Shown here: piece by piece, positions 25,823 to 39,496 of the stretch | Numbering within the stretch: the first letter of the stretch is position 1 | How the letters are laid out: each line of letters begins with the position of its first letter | NCBI GenBank assembly: GCA_013397935.1 | Contig: VZRN01004254.1 | Span: 806,001-870,000, forward strand | DNA from: Dasyornis broadbenti | Taxonomy: Eukaryota; Chordata; Aves; Passeriformes; Dasyornithidae | DNA length: 64,000 nucleotides | Direction of reading: 5' to 3' | Notes under the pieces: model-generated | What the model saw: only the letters and a program-made list of their open reading frames with translations | Database searches by the model: none | Told to the model about the DNA's origin: nothing | Program-made: the position numbers and the translations under genes

Positions 25823-28396
25823 TGTCTCTTCAGGACAAAATGTATAATATTATACAACAGAGTGGAAGTTTTCTTAAAAGCTATAGAGAAATAGCAGTAA
25901 AACAAAACTGAATTATGTTTATTGGTGTCAGAAGGATTTCTAAGAATCCTTTACAGGATGAATTTTCTGGAAGGAGATTCTGTGAAATACAAATTTATCC
26001 AGTCTCAGCAGTAGCTGGTGTGTCCAGCTGCCTTTTAAAAAGCTTGGTGATTCTTCAGCTATGCTTTTCATTCTCTCACTGGCTTAGGGAGAGTCTCATC
26101 TGGATCCAGCTTCTGTGGTGAACCACAAATTCTCACTTTCCCAAAGAAGAATGCTACTGGAATTTCTAGGGAAAGGTGGAGAGAAACTCCTCTACACAGA
26201 GAAAACAATCTTACTGTCCTTTTCTTAATATTGTAATTCAGTGCCCAGAGGAACATCCAATTGCCTTCTCCATTCTGCTTTAGAAGAGACTGACTCTATT
26301 GGCCCAATAACCACTTCTGGATACAAGCACCAATAATAAAAGTGGTGGAAAACCTGAAAACTCGCTGCACTGTCCTCAATGAAGTCCTAATTTTCTGATA
26401 TGTGTAATGTCTTAAAGAGTTTACTGTTTCATGTCACTGATCCTATATCCAGATTACTTCCTAACCCTGGAATGGTGGGACTACTCCCCCATGCTGCTTT
26501 ATACATGGCCATGTTCTCCTTTGGAGGCCTTAAATTAAATTAACATAGACAAATGAACGTCTCGCGCTATAACAAAAATAACTGACCAGCTCCTCTACGA
26601 AGAACCTATGGCTTCTTTATTTCTCTCAAAATATTCACAGCGGTTTTAGAGATGAAAAACTAAATTCTAACAATGGCCATACCTACTTCCTCAAGTGAAA
26701 ACAAGATAAAAATACACTTATTCTAATACTGATCAGTCAAAATTAGCTCCTGGTGCAATAATGGCATTAATTTACTATACAAAATATAGACAGGTCTTCC
26801 AGGTTTTTTCATTCTTGTCCTTCTTGGATAGAAGTAGATAAAGTACATCTATTTTTGCACCAAATCCCCCCCTCCATTCTGATTTCATCAACAGCTGCAT
26901 ATATGTTCACACTAGTGAAACAGAAGCAAATATTCATGCTTCTGATTTGACAGGTTAAAAAAACCAAATGTTTTGCAAGAACTTTTCCAAAGAAACACAG
27001 GAAAAAATTACTTAAAAGTTACAGATACTCTGGTACGCAGCCCTACACTTGGCTTATGAGGATTATCTCTCCACAGACAAAGATCTGCTTGGATACAGAT
27101 GCAAAACTGAACAGAGCAGTTTACAGAATGGCTGTGTACATGATTATGTATCTGTAATCTCTAAAATATATAAGCAATAATCTGATAATCTAAATGTACC
27201 CTTCTCCGTGAACAATATATTGTTCAAACGACAGAGGATTTCAAAATGAAAATAGAAATGAGAAATACAGTGGAAATAAGACTTTCTTAAAATCATGTCC
27301 TTTAGAACATCATAATAGAGCACAGAAAAAAAATTCATCAATTCTCAAACCAGCAACTTTCACCTATCCCCAAATGCGTTGTTATAAAAGTACCAGCATA
27401 ATTTCTAAACTTTCGAATGCTTTGAGTACTGTGTTATTATAACTGCTTATATTTGACATTTTTATAACATGGTATCTTAGGAGCTATATTATTGTTCTTA
27501 TTGTTTCCAAGTTTATAAACTAAAAATTTCCCGATGGTTTATTTAAATTAAAGATGATTATCACCATTGGATATTTTGAGCTTATGCCTCCTTTCAACAA
27601 ATAAAGAGAAGCTTTTATAAACTTATTTTATTTGAAAATATTTTAAAAATTACTACAACACAACTTTGAATTCTGTTGAAAGCTCAAATATTATCAGCAA
27701 TAAAAAAATGAGGAAAACCGGAAAATTTTTCTTTTACACAAAATACACTATATATAACAAAAATTTTTTTATGAAATCAAGAACTGTTGAAATTGTTATA
27801 TTTTGAGCTTGACTTTGGAAAAATACATTCAACTTTACAGTACTTGTGACTTACTATGCTTCACCATTCTATTTTGCTTAGAGTGACTAACTAGGTCCAG
27901 CTGTAGAACAGGAAGTTACTTATTACAGAAACAGTCGAACTATGAAGTATAAGCTGTCCTGATGAGATGACTTTGTCTCTGATTTGGGCAAACACTCCAC
28001 TGCAAAGCTATTTACTACTCTCTCTACTAAGCCTGGGAAGTTCAGAGAAAAGAGGGAGACTGATTTCACACAAATGCCTGGAACATATTTTTAGCTCACA
28101 TTTTAGTTAACTCATACTGAAACTTGTACCTCAGCACCACAAATCAAAAGGAAACAAACCCACCACGACTTTGCATCCCCAAGAAGAGACAGGCTTCTTA
28201 CAAGCACAGTTCTAACATGTTTTTCTTTTTTAAAGGTAAGCAATGACACAAAATAAAATACTGATGCTAAGAAACTTTGTTACATGCCTCTTCAGTATAT
28301 ATCTCTACCAAAAATTTTAAGACTACTTCAGTTTACTGCGTATAAACAAGCAAGATTTAGATTGCAAAACACAATGACCTGGAATCAGATCATCCC

Positions 28397-28436
28397 GAAA
28401 CATCAGCATTAATTTTGAAACATCAGCATTAATTTT
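28397..28436. repeat. Perfect 20-base tandem duplication
   Basis: The unit GAAACATCAGCATTAATTTT occurs twice without a mismatch and is followed by a partial third copy (GAAAC). Confidence 0.97.
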
Positions 28437-29468
28437 GAAACCTCAGACCAAAATTAAATGTCCACTTCTTTGAGAGGAATGAAAGGTAGCTCTATATTCT
28501 GCACATTTATTAAAAAGTAATTAAAAAACATATGAAGGCAGGGAGTGGAACAACATGTACGTGTAAAGTACCACGTTATATTTTCAAGACTGGGCCCTAA
28601 AATAGGAACCACAGATGTTGAAAACTTCCTGTGTCCTAGAATACAAAATGGTGTCAAATATGTGACCTTGTTATAACCTAAAGCTTACAGATGGTATATA
28701 ATTAACTCTGAATAACTTACTATAGAATTCATATACTTATGACAGCCATACATCTTGCTGCGAAATGCATACTTTGTTGCATCAGTTGCATACAGAATTT
28801 TTTGCAGAATATGATAGGACAGAAATAAATGCCTCAATTAATCATTATAGATCTTTCTCCTCCCATTCACAATTATATAAGCTAACAACATTTTTGTGAT
28901 TGTCTGTCACAACTGAATATTATTGGTCATCACTAAATTATAAGAATTCACCTGTGCACAAATTTCAGGTATACTAGACCAAAATAAAATAAATGTTAAT
29001 TTTTTTTAAGATGCCACTCTTGCACAGAATAAACGTATTCTGTAAGTGCTACTCATCTTTGCGTTTCCTTCAAGCTATCTCTTCAAAAATTGTGAGTCAT
29101 TGTCTTGTGCATTTTCTCTTTTCTTACAGGGAAACAGCATAAAAATATTTCGAGTGTCACAGGGAAGCTTTACTCAATTCATGAGCTTGGTCAGAAGGTG
29201 GAGCTCTATACTTGCCTGTATGACTTACGGCACATAAAATCTGCAACTCCATGTAAAAACACAGAACTACTCACAAAACAAATCCAAGGTACAATTTGTT
29301 TCATAAATACAGCAGGCCATGTCTGATAATAAATAGCTCCTCTCCCAGTATTTGGAACGATTTTCAATATGTTAAAACAGTCAGAATGAAATTTAGCATG
29401 CTTTAAGTTCTCCTTTCAAAGAATAGGTTTGCATTCTTTAAAAAAAAATTAAGATAGCTGATACTTAC

Positions 29469-29611
29469 AGGCATCTCTGATATACAACAACATGGCTACA
29501 AAAATGTAGTCAACTAAATTCAGGGTGATACTGTCAGCAAATAGAGCATCCCAGACAACCAGAAGATCCTGAAGGGGGAATTCACGTCCAAACAGGAGCC
29601 TTACCCATCGC
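29469..29611 (-). CDS. TBC1D5: TBC1D5 internal exon, C-terminal part of the TBC (Rab-GAP) domain
   Basis: TBC1D5 is a GTPase-activating protein for RAB7A that binds the retromer subunits VPS29 and VPS35 on endosomes and also takes part in autophagy. This 143-base exon opens with the third base of a split Leu codon and then encodes 47 residues starting RWVRLLFGREFPLQDLLVVW and ending YIRDA. That block is the characteristic late TBC-domain segment and closely matches the human protein as I recall it. Where human has DGLSLGL, this bird reads DSITLNL. The acceptor is a T-rich tract ending in CAG just above 29611, and the donor is GTAAGTAT just below 29469. The exon ends one base into a codon. The catalytic Arg and Gln fingers of the family lie in earlier exons and are not in this window. 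An open frame runs past both splice sites, which should not be read as protein. Identification is secure. Confidence 0.97.
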
Positions 29612-32600
29612 CTGAAAAAAAGGAAAAAGTTATGATTTGTATTTCTCCATTTTACCAAGTATGGTAAAGTCAGGACACATATCCCAGGATCAACTACAGT
29701 CCTAAACATTTTACCAGAAAATTTTGCAAAGCATCAAGATCTGTGATAACGACTTAACTAATTGTATTTGTGGAAATGTTATTGCATCTACATCAAAGAA
29801 ATGATACATTACAGACCGTAGAAGTGTCACTGACTAATAATATTATGTGGGTGACCCTCAAAGGACAAAATATATCAATCCCACCTATCATATTTTTGAG
29901 CATTTTATGCGATAGTGACCTAAGATGAAAAGGAGAAAATGTTATGCAAGAATGGCCTGGAACAGCAAAAACAGGAAGATGAAGCCGGTGGTTTATGAGA
30001 AGCTCTGAAAAGCCCAGTCAAGCAAAAGCCAGTTCAGAAGCAGATGACAAACAGCAACTAAAATGGACAAGGTCACAGTTACTGCAAAGGGGCTTCCTCC
30101 CTGTTATAAATGACAGTGTTTGCAGTTCCATGTAAAATACGCTATGGATGCTATTTTCATTAAATCTAATTTAAATCTTTACCAGATTTAGTGATAATCT
30201 GCATGTAGACTACCCTGTTAATTCCTGTTCATCTCTGTGCTGTTTGCATACCTAGCAAAACGTGAAAATTTGTCATATTAACAGCAATATTCACTTGAGA
30301 CTGGAAGCTTGAGATGCAGTAGAAGAAAATTGTTTCTCTAGATTTCTCATTTCTAGTTCTGACTCTTACACTGACTTACTTGGTGACCTCAGGAAAGCCC
30401 CTTCTCTTCCTACTTCAGAACAGACCCACTAGCTTTGTTTCTTTTTAGGTAGGATTATCTAAGGTTACATCTGAACGAGCTAAAGAATAGTTGTAACATT
30501 AATCCTGAAATAGTTATTACGAAATGGACTTAAAAATAATGAATTACATTTTTAGCTGGAATATGCAAATAGCTACGCATGTGGAATCTGTTTATTCAGT
30601 GGCAAGAAAAGATTGATTGCAAATTTCTGCTAAGCAAATTAAGTCATTCTTTAAAACTCACAAAAATTTCTAAAAAGGCAACTAGAAATTTCTTGTTCAA
30701 GATTAGTTTCACTCATAAGAATTCATGTTTAACCACTTTTGTTCCAGAACTCATTGTTGGTTTAAGGTATCTGAGGGTTTTGGTTTTTTTTTTTTTTTTC
30801 TGATTCCAGAAATAAAAGAAATACCGGACCAATGAACTCCAGCATGCCAGTCTAGCACAAGCTTTGAAGGTAGTAACCATCTGTACAAAAAGACAGTCTC
30901 TTTAAAAAAGAAATTAAAAGGGACTGTCATGAGTAAAGGCTTAGTGAACAAAACTTTTATTCCCCTTGCCACTGGAACCATATGTACAATCCACAAAAAT
31001 ATCCATGTACAGATTTAGAGACCACTACATAGAATCTTTTCCTTGCAAGATATGTTCCCTTCTAAAAGTGAAAATATGTGATTTCAAAAGACAGCATCAT
31101 CTCACTCTCATATCAAGCATTTATGGTCTAAGGTCTTGTAACTTTTTATTTTAGTTCAGTAATTACAAAACTCCCAATATCAGCTACAACAAAACAAAAA
31201 CTCTGTATTTCCCTCTCTGATCAAACCCCTTTTCTACTGGGACTTATTTTGAGACCTCCGAAAAAGAAATCAGAACTGTTACACAAAAGCAAGGCTTAGC
31301 TAGTGCATTTAACACCACATCTATTCTGTCTAAGACATTTTGCCATACAGTGGCACATTACCCTGTAGTGCCCAGCCTAGAGGAGACTATTATCCTATGG
31401 TGACACAAACATTACCCAAACCCTGTGTGAAGCCCATTACCTGCATTAGCAACTCCTCTCACCTGTAAAACCACAACTTTCAAGTTACACAAACCGTTAG
31501 GCAAGAAATCCCAGCTAAGCTTGATGCATTTGAGCTGACTTTGCTTGCAACTACCCATGTCTCATTCAAAAGCCTTGCTAGGAGTCTAATACACTTCAAG
31601 AGAAAAAAAATACACCATGGTGTAATGGGATTTGTTATTAGTCCTTTATTAGAAATCTCTTTTGCTTCTTTACTACTTCATTATGCAGTGTTAATCGTTT
31701 GTAGATGCAGGTTTATTCTGCTCAAGCAGAAGTCATTCCTTTTTTTTTTCTCCTGCTTTTATATTTTCTCCTGGGAAAATTAAATCTCATTCCCCAGAGG
31801 TATCACGTTTCACAGATGTAGACTGCTGAAGAACAACTGGACTTTCTTTTGCAACCATAATATTGCTGTTAATTATTTGAACCTTCCTGCCTTAAAGGGA
31901 GTAAGCAATTCATACTGTTGTAAATGCATATATACTAACTGCTCTCTTATTTTTTCAGCAACGTTTAGCTCACAGCATCTATAAACCGAAGACCCTATTG
32001 CCTATGAACCATGCTGCCATATGGCAGGACTTCACTCAGCTTTTATATTCATAAAAAAAAAAGATCTTAATTCCTTAGCTAAATGTCCACACTGAAAAGC
32101 TGTCTTTCAAATGAACACATTTTTATTGCTTTTACAAATATTTGCAGAGAATTTAACACACCCTTAATAACTGCCTTGGACATGATAAACCTTTTCTTTT
32201 TGTTTCTTCCCCCACTTTTTCTTCCCTTCACTCTCTCATTTTTTCCCCTGTTTTTTGTTTTTTGTTGAGATGGCTGTCTATGTTTTAATTATTGTTCAGT
32301 CCTGTTAATCTTGCCTTACATCTGTTACACCTGCAGACTGTGAGACTCACAATAGTGTACCTTTTATCACATGTGGTAATACAATAATTCATATTTTACC
32401 AGGCACACTTAGCAATTAAAATCTACAAAAAAACCCCAGATTCTTTAAAGCCATAATACACCAAGGTACTACTACCTACATTGTAGAATATGTAACTGTA
32501 TCTTCCACTTATGATTCCTATATAATTAAACCAATATTCTCAAGAGATCAGTAATTACTAGCAATAGATAATGATTCATTAATGACCTTACAATATAGAG

Positions 32601-35600
32601 AAAGCAGGAGAAAACTCTGCGCTAGTAAAGCCATTAAATAAGGCAATGATCCAGCTTTACCAGTTTTAACTAACACCACAACCATTTTGATTGAGATTTC
32701 CAGACAATTCTCCAAGCAACGGAATTTAAACTTATGTTACATGTTCCATATATTTAGTTGCTTATCTTCTCAGTCTTCTTGGAAGGCACAGAATTGTTTT
32801 TAAAAAATTAAATAAACCCAAGAAATGGTTACAAACGAGGCAAAACAAACAGTTTAGGAATGTTTATGAGGACAAAACAACACAATGAAATCAGAAATAA
32901 GAAAAACTGTAATAACAGGAAAAGGGAAAGCATCACTCTGAAGCTAGATGACTTGATCTAGGACTTACAACTTGACAAGGTGCCTAAAAAATTCTGCTGT
33001 TAAGAACATGTTTTCAGTCATTTATACATTTGCTAAACTCAATCTTCAGTACAATTTTCACTCCAAGCATCTGCTCAAGGCTTGATTTTTTTCATTCATT
33101 GATACTATTCATTAGAAAAAGGCTAAAAAAATTCTGCTTGTGCTTAACTTAGTTTTTTCCTCAAGCATTTCACTAAGGTCTAGAATCAAAACAACAAGGT
33201 CTCTGGTATTTTCCTTTTTACCGTGCATATAAAAAACCAGAGAAGCCCAAATTTGGTAATTCCTTGTTTGACCTAAACACAGCAGAGTGAAGATTTCCAC
33301 AGAGCATGTTCTGTTTCTTCCTAACTCTTGCCACCAGCCCAAGAATGCATCTGCCACCCCATGCTTCATCCCAGCTACACCATTCTTCCTGCATGGGAAA
33401 TGGTAGAAGTGTGTATCATCCCCTGCAATGGCTGCTTAGGGGACGTGGTGGCAGAAGATGTTGTTGCTCTGGTTTCCAATGCCTGCAAGATTCACTAGTT
33501 GGGGTCTTTCAGAGAAAGGAGGGTCAGTAGGATTTTGCAGGATGCAATTTCACTTTCGGTGCAAGTTCTGCTGCCTTTTTTTTTTTTTTTTTAAATAAGA
33601 AAATTATTTAAATGGGCTGTAAGTGTTGAAAAGAACACCATCTTATCAAAACTAAGCACTCGGAAGCTGAGAAATGCCAAAATTAACATCAGTTGTTTAC
33701 TAACTGAGAAAATATGTAAGCTCTGTCTCTTTAAACTTTGTCATGAATTATGTTCAAGCAAACATTTGTAGCCAGTGCAATTTACTATGTAAAGTCATGG
33801 TCAATAATTTAGGAGAAAGGGTAGACAGACTTGAGCTGTGATCTGCTTGTTCAAAAATAAGATATAGAAAAAGGACAAGGAGCGACATTTGTATAACACT
33901 TTCAAAAGAACTTAAAATTATACAGAAGATGAAGACTTTAATAGTTCAATGCTAGCCAGTAAGCATGACTCTGGGCAAACTTGATGCCTGCACTATGACT
34001 TCCGGCTGTCTGTGTTTATAAGCTATGGACACGGGTGGGCTGCAGATGAGGATGGCTGAGTACCACTCTGGCCATCCTCCTGCAGAGGCACCCAGGGGTA
34101 ACATGGGCACTACTGCTCCTACAGCAGTGCTCATTAACACTTGCATGGATGAGAAGGAAATACATAGCAAAAGCACCCTCAAAAGAAGACATTTGATTCC
34201 AGAAACTCTCCCAGATTTGATAGTTGCAAGAGGCAGTCAGAAGGGAGACAGGCAAGTTCAATCAGAGGATGTGTATGGTAGTTCACTTTCTTTTAGTGAT
34301 GTGAAGGAGACCAATGAAGACAAGTCTTAGCAACATTCCAGCTTAGACCTGCTACATAGTGCATATTGCTCGTGCTCCATCTCCTTCCTTAATAAATCTC
34401 ATTTTTATTAAAACTTCCATGGATTGATATGGTTCAGGATTTTGTACCAAATGTCCTAAAGAGATTAATAAACCCTTCAAATGATACAAGAGAGAGAAGG
34501 AAACACACCTAAAGTATAATCACAACTTGTCTTTCAGCTACTCTTCTACAAGGCTTTTGTGGAAGGGCAGTACTGCTTATGGTGCATGAAGAACTCTTAA
34601 TGATCACAGATGAGAAGAAAGGCAAAACAGCTAAGTGTCACAATTAACAAAATGGCATTTCTAAGATAAACAAAACCTTATTAAAATCCAATATTTTGTC
34701 AGAAGAGAGAGAAGCCTGTGAAATCCCTATAAAGCCAAAAAACTGGTATAAGAAGTCATGTGGGAAGCTCACCAGACTTTCAGGGATTTACAGAGACTTC
34801 TAATGTGTTCGACTTAAACACTGAGAATTTTACACACGGCATACCCTCATATGCACACTACCCATAAATGATGTACAGTGTGATATTGTTACAGCATATG
34901 CTCCATTTTTTGCCTTAATCTACTTAACTTGTGAAGGGAATGAAAACAGACATCTTGCTAGAAGATGCGTTTACTTCAACCATAAATTCAAATGTTAATT
35001 CTGGATTTATTAGAAAAATTTATGTGGCCTTTGTCATTTGAGAAGGCAGACAAGATGATCAGATTTTCCTTAGGCTGTAAAACATTTAAATATTATAAAT
35101 TTCTACCACATTGTCTCCAGCAGTGTATGCTGATTGTAGGAAAGTGTGTGTAATAAGGAGGGAGAAAGTATGTGCCAGAATCTAACACATCATTCAGCTT
35201 CTCCTTAGACTTAGAGATCATAGCGAGTATATAAAAAGATTCTTCTTACATGTATCTGCCTTATCTGTTTAAGTAATTTCAGACTTGTAAATGGAGTAGT
35301 ATTCTGCTAGGGAATGACATACATGCTTTAATGTGCCTGTGGTCTAGGTGGGATTGTCCTGTCCTGGACTCCCATAAAGGCTGTCCACTTCACCCCGCGT
35401 CTCCAGTACTGGCTGCCTGAAGATTTGGTGGATCATTGCACCAAACACAGGAATCATGACCCTACTGCTGGGTGGATACACAGTTTGTTATTTGGTCTCC
35501 TTTTTCTGTTTCAAATTCTGTTTGCCTTGTGATCACATCTGTACAGTTTTAAGTTTTACACAGTTATATTAAAAACCCCTCAGCTTTAAAAGGTATGTTG

Positions 35601-36310
35601 TCCACAAGCTTTCTGCTCCACAGCTTAGACACTGGGGTCCTAATGCAAAGATAAAAATGACAGTGTTTGAAAACACCACAAATAAAAAAGAAACTAGACA
35701 TTTACTTTACAGATCATATGGGTTCCAAATCTATCATATCTATCATAAGCTTTCCTGTCAGAAAAGAAGCATTTAATATTAAAGATTAATGAAAATAAAC
35801 ACTCATTTATTAATATAAATCTAGTCAAATTTAGGCTAAGTGATGAACAGGAATATTGTACATAGTTTACTTTGTTGCCTTCCTTCCACTGGGAAAAAGG
35901 TTTTGATTTACTTTATTGACATTTCCTCCTTCTCTACATATCCTGAACTTTTTAATAGTAATTACCTTATCAAACACAGTCTAGTATACCTCTTTAAAAG
36001 AAACGCCTTGAATTTTATTTTCACTAAAAAGTGACACAAGCATCTAGTTCTTATGTGGATTATTTCCTTTCCCATTTGACTTCTTTCAGATTGCTGGCAA
36101 AGATTACTCAGTTTTGCATTGAAGAAAAATTCTTTGTGTTTTGGGAAAACGATGCATTTCCTTATTAATGAAAGCTTTTCTTTCTAAAAAAGAAGGTTTT
36201 TCTTTCCTTCTAACTGTAATTTACCCTTCTCTGCAAAAGCACTTACTGCAGTTTTAAGCTAGACCAATTCTCATATACTCATTTGCAGAAATGCACTAAA
36301 GGAAAAAAAA

Positions 36311-36472
36311 AACCAAATGTCACTCCTATCCTCAAAAAGGTTAAGAAGGATCCAAGGAACTAGAGGCCTGTCAGCCTCACCTTGATCTCTGCAAAGATCA
36401 TGAAGCAGCTAATTCTGGAAACCATTTCCAGGCACATGAAACACAAGAAAATCATAAGGAGTCGTCAGCTAT
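36311..36472 (+). mobile_element. CR1 LINE ORF2 reverse-transcriptase fragment, with stop codon
   Basis: The plus-strand frame from 36316 reads NVTPILKKVKKDPRN, then a TAG at 36361, then RPVSLTLISAKIMKQLILET and RHMKHKKIIRS. This matches the CR1 RT segment whose core is NYRPVSLTSVPGKIMEQ. The Tyr of NYRPVSL has become the stop. Only this roughly 160-base internal piece is recognisable, and no 3' end follows. Confidence 0.85.
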
Positions 36473-38508
36473 TGGCTTTTCTGTAACACTACAAATTTCA
36501 AAATCGGAGCTAGGAACTTGAATCTGTTTAGAAGAGAAAACAGAAAGAAATTTCCTAATTTTTCTGCAGGGCAGATGGGAGAAACTGGACTTTTAGGTGG
36601 AAATTTATACTGTGGATGTAACTTTAAGTGATCAGAGACTTGCACAGAATGTAGCATTCAATTTAAGAAATTTTCTGCAGTAGGAGAAAAGTACACTGTT
36701 CAGTTTCTTTTTCATTCCTCCTAAACATTACAAATTCTAATACTTAAATTTTAGTATTTCAGATATATAACACTTTATAAAGGCTTAGTAATTAACAGCT
36801 ATTACAAGCACTGCAGACTGTGTTTGCAGCAAATATAACAATTACTAGACTGTAACAATTTACTGACCATTCGTTAGTGTAAAGGGTGGATAAAAATGTA
36901 CTCCGGTAGTTACCTACAGTAAGAATGATCACAATAAAATAGCTAACATACTTACAGCCATTACGGATTTTTCAAAGGACAGAAGTTCGAGACATTTGTC
37001 ACAATTTTTTTGGAAGGTGAGTCAAGTTGACAACAAATATCACAGATCAAAGCCAAGGCACTGTTTTTTAACTTTGGCCAAAATACAGAGGTTACAATAT
37101 GAAGGATTTAGCTGTTACACCATGACTTATTTAGCAGTTATCTGGGCTAAACTGTGTTTTTATTCAAAGGAAAAAGACTGAAGAATATTGCTGTGTTTCT
37201 GCAAAACAACTAAATTTAAACAGTTCAGACAACGTTCAGATTTAAAGAGCAAAGTTCAGCCTGGTAAAATTATGGTGACAAACCAGAATGATGAGAAGGG
37301 AGTGCTCCATTATACTGCAAAAACCCCTTTGAAGCCAATGATAAACACCCCTTCAGTGCACAGAGTATGGGACTTCATCTCATCTTCATCTTCACACACT
37401 CTAAACCCCAAATTTAATGACCAATATCTGCACTTGTAAGAGAAAATGTAAGAACCCGAAGGTGTGCCAACTGAATTCTTACTGTTCTTTGCCTCTGTGC
37501 AATTAAAATCTACAGTCCTAAATACTGATGATGCATGTGCATTTGTTTCGAAAATCACTGCAGAGTAGCAAAAACATTTTCTTTTTTTTGACAAAAATAA
37601 TTACAGGTGAATGATTTTAAACACTGTTTGCTGCAATAAACCTATTGAAACAAAAGAGGCACTTCTAAATTAGTGAAGTTCCTACTGATATCAGCTATTA
37701 GCAATTAGGAATTCACCCCCCCCCAACTTTTCCATCTTTAAACAGCAATGATTAAATTTGGTTTTAAAGTGGAGAAATTATATTAGAAAAACAACTCTCA
37801 GTGTTGCAATTAAAGCACAGTTCTTAAGATGATAAAATAAATTTGCTAATAGCTTTATCCATTGATTCAAGATGTACACAGTAGGTTTAACAGATATGAT
37901 CCTTTTGTAGAATCTCTTTTTAAAAGAGCAGTCTATAATACATTATTGTTCCATACTGTCAAGTCTTCTATAGTGTTACTACATTTTTCTGTAGAATCCA
38001 CTTGGGCAAGACTTAATCAAAAAGACATGTATTTTAAAATAAAAGGAAGAGAGATAATTTTGTTAATAGCTCTGAAGCAAACAAATAAGCACTGAAAAAA
38101 TATGAAGTTTATAATCTATCTTTGAGACTTCCCTATCATAATTAAATAAAATGTCTTCGCAGTCCATAAAAAGTTGAAATCTACAATTGAACCATTTTCT
38201 GTTACCCTGTAGTGAAATGCAAAACCAAATGAAGTATTTTTTCTGGTATGCCAAGAAAAACATTTTAAAAAATTCTGGCGATTTAACTTCTTTTAAATTC
38301 TTCAGAAACTATCTGCCTATGTCCAGCAACGGAACTGCTACACTTTGTGCTCAAACCAATAAGACAACATATCCGTTGTGAATGTACAACCAGCTTACCA
38401 ACCCATGTTTAGTCTTTTTTTCCTCTCCAATCCTGGTTCTCCATCACAGGTTTTTTTTTTTTGTATAACAGAAAATTCAGCTGATAGCAAAGACATTTTT
38501 AGGTTTTC

Positions 38509-38608
38509 ATGGATTCCCTCTTTCTAATAATTTGTTTATAGTAGGTCAAACTTACTCTTTTCTTTTTATAGGAACCTGCTCTCAGATGAGACCAAGCTGC
38601 ATAGGACC
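38509..38608 (+). repeat. Copy 2 of a roughly 100-base block shared with 5629-5730
   Basis: Same orientation as copy 1, with the same pyrimidine tract, TATAG and GAACCTGCT, followed by AGATGAG and CAAGCTGCA in both. The similarity fades about 30 bases later. An LTR-like sequence follows 0.9 kb downstream in the same orientation, which fits the 3' part of an ERV. An independent interspersed repeat family is the alternative. Confidence 0.6.
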
Positions 38609-39496
38609 AATGAAGCTTTTAAATGCCCCCATAATAGCTTGCACTATCACAATCATGTTTTTATCACAAGCAACTTATTGGGAGACCAAATATTAGTAGG
38701 ATTATATGAGACAGACCCTTTTACACATTGTTAGTTTTATTTTTACCAAGTTTATTCTGTCATTTTACTGGGAAAAAAAGGTGTGGGAAAAGCTTACAAT
38801 ATTTTTCTTATAGATGTAGAATTTTGTCTCAATCAGCTGGGAATCAGTGAATTCAACTAAATTTAGCTTGGGAGCTGATAAAAGGATTTATGAGTATTTG
38901 GAATCATACAAATTAAGGAACATGTATTAACCTTCCCACTTCTGCCTCAGAAGGCTTTAGATTTATGGTAATCTGGCTACATTTTTCAGAGATATTAACC
39001 AGTCAACTAAATAACCTTAATGAAAGAAAATGTCACATGGGGAGTTGTTGAGTTCCCCATCCTAGACCAGAAGGAGGGACAGCCATGGACCGTAACCAGG
39101 ACACGAACAGAATACAAGAAAGCCTTTTGCCAGCTCCCATGTAACTCTACCAGGAACCATTTATGGAACCTAAATATTACATCGTGAAATGCCACTTTTA
39201 TTCCACAGAGTGTGGGCCTGGTGGAAGGATGTTTTTGCATGAGAACATGTTTTTGTATTTTGCACGAGACCTTTATACCGACAGATAGCCTAGTTGAAGG
39301 TACAAGTATTCACTCTAAATTATTGTGTTTGTAATAGCGTTAATACTAAGAGAGATTATTTTAACACCCTAATCACACCCTATGATTATTCTCCTGATGC
39401 CTGCTGTTGTATTTTCATTTTGGTAATCACATGTATTTGACAATGGTTCATATTATCCTGGGGCTTTCCACCAAACCACTGCACATGATCCACAGT

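Larger units (their letters stand above)
23588..29468 (-). other. TBC1D5 intron, 5.9 kb, with a CR1 3' end
   Basis: Intron between the two TBC-domain exons. It holds a GA microsatellite at about 23621-23641, a T9G decamer repeat directly before a CR1 LINE 3' end at 25.6-25.8 kb, and a perfect 20-base tandem duplication at 28397-28436. 23650-25500 and 25830-28390 show nothing recognisable. Confidence 0.8.

Noticed and set aside
29449..29709. Minus-strand open frame starting MFRTVVDPG as a separate small protein
   Set aside because: Its core is the TBC1D5 exon 29469-29611. The Met and the first residues are intron read upstream of a clear splice acceptor.
34025..34330. 101-codon plus-strand open frame
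   Set aside because: Hydrophilic sequence with no known domain. It overlaps frames on the other strand and shows no promoter or splice context.
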